Origin: an uncultured Eubacteriales bacterium
GTDB taxonomy: Bacteria; Bacillota_A; Clostridia; Christensenellales; Aristaeellaceae
Reading direction: 5' to 3'
Length of the DNA: 5,117 nucleotides
Assembly (NCBI GenBank): GCA_900321945.1
Contig: ONXY01000099.1
Location: 1 to 5,117 of the forward strand
The position numbers and the translations under genes are program-made. Shown here in pieces: positions 1 to 4,688 of the stretch (its first letter is position 1; each line of letters opens with the position of its first letter). A model generated the notes under the pieces. The model saw nothing but the letters and a program-made list of their open reading frames with translations, was not told the origin of the DNA and made no database searches.

Positions 1-8
1 GAGTTCCG

Positions 9-81
9 TGGAGCATAGCGGATTCGAACCGCTGACCCCCACACTGCCAGTGTGGTGCGCTACCAGCTGCGCTAATGCCCC
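9..81 (-). tRNA. tRNA-Ala (anticodon GGC)
   Basis: The minus strand folds into a complete 73-nt cloverleaf. It has a 7-bp acceptor stem (GGGGCAT with ATGCTCC), a D arm with GCGC/GCGC stem, an anticodon stem CCACA/TGTGG around the 7-nt loop CTGGCAG, a 5-nt variable loop, and a T arm AGCGG-TTCGAAT-CCGCT. The discriminator base is A. The loop places GGC as the anticodon, reading alanine codon GCC and probably GCU. The third acceptor pair is G3:U70, the established identity element for alanyl-tRNA synthetase, which independently confirms alanine. The 3' CCA is not encoded, since the bases after the discriminator are CGG, so CCA must be added by nucleotidyltransferase. A near-consensus promoter lies just upstream. 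Any downstream tRNA or terminator is outside the window. Confidence 0.97.
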
Positions 82-94
82 GCGAACAGGTGGT

Positions 95-123
95 AATATA
101 CCACAGACGGCGCGGTTTGTAAA
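95..123 (-). promoter_or_regulatory. Sigma-A-type promoter of tRNA-Ala
   Basis: On the minus strand there is a -35 box TTTACA (118-123), a 17-nt spacer and a -10 box TATATT (95-100). The expected transcription start, near position 88, leaves a leader of only about 7 nt before the mature tRNA 5' end at 81, as is usual for stable RNA genes. The boxes match the consensus 5/6 each with ideal spacing. Confidence 0.88.
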
Positions 124-146
124 GCACTTTTTTCCCGATTTACAAA
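116..146. repeat. 8-bp inverted repeat spanning two divergent -35 boxes
   Basis: TTTGTAAA (116-123) and TTTACAAA (139-146) are perfect reverse complements, separated by 15 nt. Each arm contains the -35 hexamer TTTACA of one of the two divergent promoters. The arms may be no more than two similar -35 regions facing opposite ways. They could also form a regulator site: arm centres are about 23 bp apart, roughly two helical turns. The repeat itself is certain; a regulatory role is a guess. Confidence 0.6.
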
Positions 147-167
147 AAAAGTCCCGTAAGGTAGAAT
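139..167 (+). promoter_or_regulatory. Sigma-A-type promoter of the M32 carboxypeptidase gene
   Basis: There is a -35 box TTTACA (139-144), a 17-nt spacer beginning with an A-run, and a -10 box TAGAAT (162-167). Transcription would start near 174, giving a 5' leader of about 42 nt before the ATG at 216. The promoter fires away from the tRNA promoter, with the two -35 boxes 15 nt apart. Confidence 0.82.
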
Positions 168-182
168 ACATGGAAGATATAA

Positions 183-197
183 CCCGCTTCCGGCGGG
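183..197 (+). other. Small hairpin in the 5' leader of the M32 gene
   Basis: CCCGC (183-187) pairs with GCGGG (193-197) around the loop TTCCG. It lies between the predicted transcription start and the ribosome binding site GGAGG (205-209) and does not cover the latter. It has no T-run, so it is not a terminator. It may stabilise the mRNA or be chance in a GC-rich leader. Confidence 0.4.
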
Positions 198-215
198 ATC
201 TGGCGGAGGCTGAAA

Positions 216-1718
216 ATGGAACTGAAAAAAGCGCTGGAAAAGCTGAACGAAATGGAAAAGACCGCCTACGCGCTGAAGCATACGGCCAGCGTGCTGTATG
301 TGGACGGATGCACGGCGGCCCCGAAAAACTCCTGGAGGGGCCGCGGCGAAGCCATGGGATATCTGAGCGGAATCGGCTACAGGGCTATGATCAGCCCTGA
401 GTCCGGTGAAACGCTGGAAACGATCCTGGCGCGCAGGGAGGACGTGGATGAAAAAACGTACCGTCAGGCCGAGGTGCTGAAGGAAGAATACGACGATATG
501 CACGTGCTTTCCATGGAGGAATACGTCGCGTACCGGCAGCTGGTGAACGAGGCGGACGCGGTATGGCACGATGCGAAGACAAAAAGCGATTTCGCCGCCT
601 TCTCCCCTCTCCTGGAGAAGCTGGTCGCCGCCCGGAGGCGGTTCGCGGAACTGAAAGGCCGCGGGGAGAAGCCCGTCTACGACGTGCTGCTGGATACCTA
701 TGAAAAAGACGCCTGCGTGGAGACGCTGGATCCCTTCTTCCGGAGAATCCGGGAGGATCTGACCCCCCTGATCCGGGAGATCGCGGAAAAGCCCGCCGTC
801 GGTTTTGATTTTCAGAAATACCGCTGGCCCGTGGACCGGCAGCGGCTTTTCTCTGAGAAGATCATGGCGCTGGAAGGCCTGGATCCGGACAACTGCACGC
901 TTGGCGAAACGGAACACCCGTTTACGGACGCCATGAACAGATGGGATGTGCGGATCACCACTCATTATCATGAGGAGGACGCCTCGTACAGCCTGTACAG
1001 CGTGATTCATGAGGGCGGGCATGCCCTTTACGAGCTGGGCGTGGACGACGGGCTGCAGTTCACAAGTCTCGCCGGAGGGGCGACCATGGGCATTCACGAA
1101 AGCCAGAGCCGCTTCTATGAAAATCTGATCGGCCGGAGCCGGGCTTTCTGCGTACCGCTGCTGGCGGCTTTGAAGGACTGCTTCCCGGAGCAGACGGAGG
1201 GCGTCTCGGAGGAGGATCTGTACGCGGGAATCAACCGTTCCCGGCCCAGTCTGATCCGGACGGAGGCGGACGAGCTGACCTACCCCCTGCACGTGATGAT
1301 CCGCTACGAGCTGGAAAAGGCGCTGTTTTCCGGTGACCTGAAGGTCCGGGATCTGCCCGGCGTCTGGAATGATCTGTACCGGAAATACCTGGGGATTGAG
1401 GTGCCGGACGACCGCCGGGGCGTCCTGCAGGACAGCCACTGGAGCGGCGGCATGTTCGGTTACTTCCCGAGCTACGCCCTGGGAAGCGCCTACGGCGTGC
1501 AGATGCTGGCGCGGATGGAACGGGACGTGGATGTCCGGGGAACTGTGGAGAAAGGCGATCTCGCGCCGGTCACCGAATGGCTCAGACAGAAGGTGCACCG
1601 CTTCGGGAAGCTGAAAAAGCCGCGGGAAATCCTGATGGACGCCATGGGCGGTCCGCTGGATCCCGCGGTCTATACCGGGTATCTGAAAAAGAAGTACTCG
1701 GAGCTGTACGGCGTGTAA
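216..1718 (+). CDS. M32 family metallocarboxypeptidase (carboxypeptidase Taq type)
   Basis: This 500-residue protein has the normal length for the M32 (thermostable carboxypeptidase 1) family, cytoplasmic zinc or cobalt enzymes that remove C-terminal amino acids with broad specificity. The metal site is visible. HEGGH at residues 265-269 is the HExxH motif, with Glu266 as general base. Glu295 in IHES (293-296) is the third ligand, 30 residues after the first His, the spacing I recall for Pyrococcus carboxypeptidase. Other family landmarks are HPF (234-236), DVRITT (244-249) and DSHWSGGMFGYFP (406-418). There is no signal peptide or membrane segment. The ATG at 216 is chosen because GGAGG (205-209) precedes it by 6 nt and it follows a good promoter. 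The gene appears monocistronic and ends 4 nt before the convergent DUF4230 gene. Likely roles are peptide turnover or amino-acid scavenging. Family assignment is secure; the natural substrate is unknown. Confidence 0.96.
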   Translation: MELKKALEKLNEMEKTAYALKHTASVLYVDGCTAAPKNSWRGRGEAMGYLSGIGYRAMISPESGETLETILARREDVDEKTYRQAEVLKEEYDDMHVLSMEEYVAYRQLVNEADAVWHDAKTKSDFAAFSPLLEKLVAARRRFAELKGRGEKPVYDVLLDTYEKDACVETLDPFFRRIREDLTPLIREIAEKPAVGFDFQKYRWPVDRQRLFSEKIMALEGLDPDNCTLGETEHPFTDAMNRWDVRITTHYHEEDASYSLYSVIHEGGHALYELGVDDGLQFTSLAGGATMGIHESQSRFYENLIGRSRAFCVPLLAALKDCFPEQTEGVSEEDLYAGINRSRPSLIRTEADELTYPLHVMIRYELEKALFSGDLKVRDLPGVWNDLYRKYLGIEVPDDRRGVLQDSHWSGGMFGYFPSYALGSAYGVQMLARMERDVDVRGTVEKGDLAPVTEWLRQKVHRFGKLKKPREILMDAMGGPLDPAVYTGYLKKKYSELYGV

Positions 1719-1722
1719 CGGA

Positions 1723-2388
1723 TCATCCTTCGGAAGGCGTTCCGGACTCACGCCGGATCTCCACCGTAATCAGCATGGTATCGGAGCCGATCCAGGAATC
1801 GATCAGTCCCCGCAGGGTTTCCTCGGTTCGCTTCCAGAGATCTTCGGAGGTTTCCGCCTCCTGCAGGGCCGCTTCCGCCCGGACCGTCTTTTCCTGGTTC
1901 AGCAGCTGGGTCCTGCGTTTCTCTGTCAGCGGATACCAGAAGTCCTTCCGGTCGATCTTCGTGGGCGTAAGAGAATCGCTGAGTATTTCGAAAGGCGGCA
2001 GGGTCAGCGTCAGCACGCCGCCCTCGGCGGAGACCCCGGCCTTCGTCAGATCGATACCGATGCTTGCGTGATAGTCGTAGTCGATCGTGACGCGCTGAAC
2101 CTCCCCGATCAGGGCCGCCTGCACCGTGGCAGTCAGTACGCCCCGGTCATCCACCTGCAGCGTTTCCAGCCTCGCGGACTCCGTCAGCTCGTGGCTCAGC
2201 AGCCCGCTGACCCTCTCCGTACGGGCCGGATCCGGCCAGAGCCGTCCCGCCAGCCGGGTTATCCGGGGAAGAAACGCGATCGTCAGCGCGAGCACGAGCG
2301 CGGTGGAGATGATTTTTACCGGAAAGCGCAGCGGCCGCGGCAGCCTGTGCCTGCCGCGCGGTTCCGGCTGATCATGTCTGTGATTCAT
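1723..2388 (-). CDS. Membrane-anchored DUF4230 family protein
   Basis: This 221-residue protein has a basic, His/Arg/Pro-rich N-terminus (1-23) followed by one hydrophobic helix (about 24-41), then a mostly soluble domain. That suggests an N-terminal membrane anchor with the domain outside the membrane, although the positive N-terminus is the only topology evidence. The soluble part fits DUF4230 as I know it: a beta-rich section with YDYHASIGIDL (103-113), the strand and turn LTLPPFEILSDSL (128-140), then a charged helical stretch (about 156-198) and a final strand MLITVEIR (205-212). The family's function is unknown. GGAAGGA lies 9 nt before the ATG, and the stop codon of the upstream small membrane-protein gene is 19 nt away, so the two are very probably co-transcribed from the promoter at 2710-2738. 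The TGA stop is 4 nt from the stop of the convergent peptidase gene. Family assignment rests on remembered motifs, not a search. Confidence 0.82.
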   Translation of the reverse strand: MNHRHDQPEPRGRHRLPRPLRFPVKIISTALVLALTIAFLPRITRLAGRLWPDPARTERVSGLLSHELTESARLETLQVDDRGVLTATVQAALIGEVQRVTIDYDYHASIGIDLTKAGVSAEGGVLTLTLPPFEILSDSLTPTKIDRKDFWYPLTEKRRTQLLNQEKTVRAEAALQEAETSEDLWKRTEETLRGLIDSWIGSDTMLITVEIRRESGTPSEG

Positions 2389-2407
2389 GGCGCTTCATCC
2401 TTCCGGC

Positions 2408-2635
2408 TTATGCCAGCGCGACCAGCAGAGGAACGATCAGAAAGCGGATCAGCAGAAAGCAGACTGCGAGAAAACCGATCAGAGCGAAGGCGTACAGCCA
2501 TATGCTGTGCCGGCGTCCCGCCGTCCGGCGGCGCCGCGGTTCCGGCTCCGGCCGGGAAGGCGGAAAGCCCGGTTCCTGCGGAGGAGGCGGAACTCCCGGC
2601 CCCGGCTGAATATCGGAATGCTTTCTTCTGAACAT
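2408..2635 (-). CDS. Small proline/arginine-rich protein with a C-terminal membrane segment
   Basis: I do not recognise a family for this 75-residue product. Residues 1-43 are hydrophilic and low in complexity, rich in Pro, Gly, Glu and Arg, with PPPP at 16-19 and RRRR at 34-37. Residues 45-75 are strongly hydrophobic, ending at the C-terminus, with one Arg (64) inside the hydrophobic stretch. This gives a tail-anchored layout with a likely cytoplasmic, positively charged N-terminal part. The gene is judged real because it has GGAGG (2643-2647) 7 nt before its ATG, a promoter with good boxes upstream, and the gene for the DUF4230 protein starting 19 nt after its stop. Low-complexity cytoplasmic tails of this kind are frequent on small Bacillota membrane proteins. 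A role as partner of, or scaffold for, the DUF4230 protein is inference from adjacency only. Confidence 0.75.
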   Translation of the reverse strand: MFRRKHSDIQPGPGVPPPPQEPGFPPSRPEPEPRRRRTAGRRHSIWLYAFALIGFLAVCFLLIRFLIVPLLVALA

Positions 2636-2709
2636 CTCGCGTCCTCCGTTGTCGGATCAGGTCTGCGGAGCCCGGGAAAGCGCGTTTTCTCTCCCGGTCC
2701 GTGTGTTTT

Positions 2710-2738
2710 ATTGTATCCGAACCGTGACTTTTTCGCAA
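2710..2738 (-). promoter_or_regulatory. Promoter of the small membrane protein/DUF4230 unit
   Basis: On the minus strand there is a -35 box TTGCGA (2733-2738), a 17-nt spacer and a -10 box TACAAT (2710-2715). The predicted start near 2703 gives a leader of about 68 nt before the ATG at 2635. A run of seven T (2740-2746 in minus-strand sense) lies directly upstream of the -35 box, where an UP-like A/T tract could help polymerase binding. This separates the two-gene membrane unit from the kinase gene upstream. Confidence 0.75.
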
Positions 2739-2808
2739 GAAAAAAAGGCTTTAACTCTCCGGTACTCCTGCCGGATCCCGCGTTTTGACCCGTTCTCCGT
2801 CGCGGAAA

Positions 2809-2833
2809 GCGCCCGGGCTTCACGCCCGGGCGC
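2809..2833 (-). terminator. Strong GC hairpin, probable terminator of the kinase operon
   Basis: A perfect 10-bp stem GCGCCCGGGC (2809-2818) / GCCCGGGCGC (2824-2833) has a 5-nt loop. On the minus strand it is followed at once by TTT and then CCGCG, so the U-tract is short. No T-run follows on the plus strand. Its position, about 57 nt past the kinase stop and before the next promoter, supports termination of minus-strand transcription. The weak U-tract leaves open a role only in 3'-end stability. Confidence 0.6.
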
Positions 2834-2851
2834 GCCGATTCTCAGGGTTTT

Positions 2852-2867
2852 CGGGCGCCGCCGCCCG
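2852..2867 (-). other. Second hairpin in the kinase 3' region
   Basis: CGGGCG (2852-2857) pairs with CGCCCG (2862-2867) around a 4-nt loop. On the minus strand the bases after the stem are AAAACCC, so it does not look like an intrinsic terminator by itself. It lies between the hairpins at 2871-2887 and 2809-2833. Confidence 0.5.
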
Positions 2868-2870
2868 GTC

Positions 2871-2887
2871 CCGTGCCGCGGGCACGG
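2871..2887 (-). other. First hairpin, directly after the kinase stop codon
   Basis: CCGTGCC (2871-2877) pairs perfectly with GGCACGG (2881-2887) around a 3-nt loop. It begins 2 nt after the TAA stop of the kinase gene (minus strand). There is no U-tract on either side. A stem this close to the stop might protect the 3' end from exonucleases, or might simply be the first of a terminator cluster. Confidence 0.55.
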
Positions 2888-2889
2888 AT

Positions 2890-3402
2890 TTACCCTTCCG
2901 TTTCCCCGTCCGCGGATCTCCGGACCGTAATCCAGGCATTCATTTCTGCCGCCGCCGGCTTCTCGAACAGGGAATTCAGCTTGTTCAGCAGTCCGTCGTC
3001 CACGTAGAAGTCGGATCCTCCGTTCCCCTCGCGGATCCTCCGGTTCCGCTCGGAGATGTTCCTCCGCCAGCTCTCGTCGTCGATGTCGATATAATGCCAC
3101 TCGTACGGGACGCCGCGCTCCGCCAGAAACTCCGAGACTGCCTTCCGGTCTTCCGCCGTCCAGAATCCCCAGTCCAGAATCACGTCCGCGCCGGCCGCGG
3201 CCGTCTCCGCGGCCTTCTTCCGCAGGTACCGGTTGACCCGCGCCGCGAAAACGTTGTAGAACTCCCCCTGCTCGTTGTCGATCAGATCCCAGGTGGCCTC
3301 GTCCGTCGAAAAGATCACGGCGTTCAGCCGCTTTCTCAGCTGCCTTGCGTACCAGGATTTACCGCTGCATATTTTTCCGCAGATCAGGTATACGGTTCCC
3401 AT
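2890..3402 (-). CDS. P-loop kinase, AAA_33 type (predicted small-molecule kinase)
   Basis: This 170-residue cytoplasmic protein matches the AAA_33 / predicted kinase group (COG0645-like, distantly related to zeta toxins and small-molecule phosphotransferases). The Walker A motif is GKICSGKS at residues 9-16, right at the N-terminus. FSTDE (31-35) supplies an acidic pair after strand 2. VILDWGFW (74-81) is a hallmark strand of this group, with Asp77 probably contacting substrate or magnesium. A run of arginines (113-124) fits the lid that closes over ATP. The open frame extends upstream to 3684, but that would overlap the amidohydrolase gene, and the extra residues are low-complexity shadow sequence. 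The ATG at 3402 has GGAGGG (3409-3414) 6 nt away and puts Walker A where the family has it. It lies 65 nt after the amidohydrolase stop with no promoter seen between them. The substrate is unknown. Confidence 0.88.
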   Translation of the reverse strand: MGTVYLICGKICSGKSWYARQLRKRLNAVIFSTDEATWDLIDNEQGEFYNVFAARVNRYLRKKAAETAAAGADVILDWGFWTAEDRKAVSEFLAERGVPYEWHYIDIDDESWRRNISERNRRIREGNGGSDFYVDDGLLNKLNSLFEKPAAAEMNAWITVRRSADGETEG

Positions 3403-3408
3403 GGTCTT

Positions 3409-3414
3409 CCCTCC
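3409..3414 (-). promoter_or_regulatory. Ribosome binding site fixing the kinase start
   Basis: GGAGGG on the minus strand lies 6 nt before the ATG at 3402. It decides in favour of the 170-residue product over the 264-residue frame that would begin at 3684 inside the amidohydrolase gene. Confidence 0.85.
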
Positions 3415-3442
3415 CCCGGAGTTCTCTCTGCCGGCTCCGCGT

Positions 3443-3457
3443 TCCGCCTGCGGCGGA
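3443..3457 (-). other. Hairpin in the amidohydrolase-kinase gap
   Basis: TCCGCC (3443-3448) pairs with GGCGGA (3452-3457) around a 3-nt loop, 10 nt past the amidohydrolase stop. The minus-strand bases after it are ACGCGG, with no U-tract, so full termination is unlikely. It could be an RNA processing or stability element between two co-transcribed genes. Confidence 0.4.
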
Positions 3458-3467
3458 CGTTTCCGGG

Positions 3468-4613
3468 TTATCCCCGTACCAGGATTTTCCCGTCCGCGAT
3501 AACGTATTTCACTTCGGAGTCGCTGACCATCGGATCGCCTCTGGTAATCACCAGATCCGCGTCCTTTCCGGCTTCCAGGCTTCCGACCCGGTCCCCTGCC
3601 CCGATATGTCTGGCCGGGTTGATCGTGATTGCCTGCAGTGCCTGGAAAGGATCCATGCCGGCCTTGACCGCAAGCCCCGCGCACAGGGACAGATACTGCT
3701 GGGGAATCACCGGCGCGTCCGTAATGATGGATACCGGAATCCCCGCGGCAGCCAGGATCCCGGGCGTGGTCCAGGATTTGTTCAGCAGTTCCGGCTTGGA
3801 GACGTTCGTCAGCGTCGGGCCTACGGCCACCGCCACGCCCGCGGCCTTCAGCTCTTCCGTGATCAGATGGCCCTCCGTGCAGTGCTCGATCGTAATCCGG
3901 AGGCCGAATTCCCGGGCGATACGGATGGCTGTCATGATATCGTCGCAGCGGTGCGCGTGCGCCTTCAGCGGGATTTCCCTCTTCAGCACGGGAATCAGCG
4001 CTTCCATTTTCATGTCGAACTTCGGCATTTTGGAAACGTCGTCCCCCGCCGCCTCCTTCCGCAGCAGATAATCCTTCGCGCAGTAAAGCGTTTCCCGGAG
4101 GATCGCCGCGGTGGTCATCCTTGCGGAATCACTCTTGTCCTTATAGCATCTTTTGGGATTCTCCCCGAAAGCGCACTTCATCGCGGCGTCCGGCCGGATC
4201 ATCGCCTCCTCCACCGTTCTGCCGTACAGCTTCACGACAAAGAAAGTGCCTCCGAGCACGTTCGAGGAGCCGGGGCCGGCGGCCACCGTGGTCACGCCCC
4301 CGGCCAGCGCGATGGGAATCGCGGCGTCCATCGGATAATAGCTGTCCATTCCCCGCAGATGCGGCGTACAGATATCGTTCTTTTCGTTATAATCGTAGGT
4401 TGTCCCGGTCGGCCCGCCGTATCCGTCCAGCCCGATATGGCTGTGGGCGTCGACGAACCCGGGCCAGACGTTCAGCCCGCCGGCGTCAAGGATTTCGTCT
4501 TCCGCGTCCGCGGTTCCGCCGACCGAAACAAGTTTTCCGCCGCGGATGACGATATCCCCCTCATAGGGTTCCCTGCGGACGGCGTCGTGGATCAGCGCGT
4601 TCCGGATAATCAT
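3468..4613 (-). CDS. Imidazolonepropionase-like metal-dependent amidohydrolase
   Basis: This 381-residue enzyme belongs to the amidohydrolase superfamily (COG1228-like), cytoplasmic TIM-barrel hydrolases of cyclic amides, peptides or related bonds. The N-terminal strands (1-50) and the C-terminal GSLEAGKDADLVI (344-356) form the typical beta-sandwich. The barrel metal site begins with DAHSH (55-59; His57 and His59). His219 or His221 in KAHAHR, His244 in IEHCTEGH, and Asp299 in ITDAP follow in the expected order. Lys128 (VVKLYG) or Lys146 (MKCAFGENPK) could be a bridging carbamylated lysine, but I cannot tell which. All catalytic elements seem present, so it should be active. The ATG at 4613 has GGGAGG (4621-4626) 7 nt upstream. 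The gene sits 75 nt after the phosphoesterase gene and 65 nt before the kinase gene. No histidine-degradation genes are nearby, so true imidazolonepropionase (hutI) is unlikely. A prolidase-like or orphan amidohydrolase is possible. Confidence 0.92.
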   Translation of the reverse strand: MIIRNALIHDAVRREPYEGDIVIRGGKLVSVGGTADAEDEILDAGGLNVWPGFVDAHSHIGLDGYGGPTGTTYDYNEKNDICTPHLRGMDSYYPMDAAIPIALAGGVTTVAAGPGSSNVLGGTFFVVKLYGRTVEEAMIRPDAAMKCAFGENPKRCYKDKSDSARMTTAAILRETLYCAKDYLLRKEAAGDDVSKMPKFDMKMEALIPVLKREIPLKAHAHRCDDIMTAIRIAREFGLRITIEHCTEGHLITEELKAAGVAVAVGPTLTNVSKPELLNKSWTTPGILAAAGIPVSIITDAPVIPQQYLSLCAGLAVKAGMDPFQALQAITINPARHIGAGDRVGSLEAGKDADLVITRGDPMVSDSEVKYVIADGKILVRG

Positions 4614-4658
4614 TTTCTGTCCTCCCGTTTTCAGCTTTTTCCCGGGGATTTCACGGTC

Positions 4659-4679
4659 CCGCGGTATCTTCTCCCGCGG
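4659..4679 (-). other. Paired CCGCGG palindromes in the phosphoesterase-amidohydrolase gap
   Basis: CCGCGG occurs at 4659-4664 and again at 4674-4679. Each is self-complementary, so together they can form a 6-bp stem with a 9-nt loop. No U-tract follows on the minus strand. It may be an intercistronic stem or chance in GC-rich sequence. I see no promoter in this 75-nt gap. Confidence 0.35.
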
Positions 4680-4688
4680 CGCGGAGCT

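Noticed and set aside
72..1751. A 559-residue open frame on the minus strand opposite the M32 peptidase gene
   Set aside because: It is the antisense shadow of a GC-rich gene. It also runs through the tRNA promoter and the peptidase leader, shows no domain, and competes with a frame that carries every M32 motif.
2385..2738. A 117-residue minus-strand frame overlapping the small membrane-protein gene
   Set aside because: It is the alternative frame of the same region. It begins upstream of the predicted transcription start and has no hydrophobic segment or domain, whereas the 75-residue frame has a membrane helix, promoter and ribosome binding site.
2740..2746. Run of seven T on the minus strand as an intrinsic terminator
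   Set aside because: No adequate GC stem abuts it; only weak GGC/GCC or CCGG pairings are possible upstream. It sits directly upstream of the -35 box and is better read as part of the promoter region.
3403..3684. N-terminal extension of the kinase by 94 residues
   Set aside because: The extra sequence overlaps the amidohydrolase gene in another frame and is Gly/Arg-rich shadow sequence. The ATG at 3402 has a strong ribosome binding site and puts Walker A at the expected place.
2785..4071. A 428-residue plus-strand open frame
   Set aside because: It lies antisense to the kinase and amidohydrolase genes and begins in the hairpin cluster. Its sequence is low-complexity Arg/Pro/Ser-rich shadow translation without a recognisable domain or a convincing ribosome binding site.
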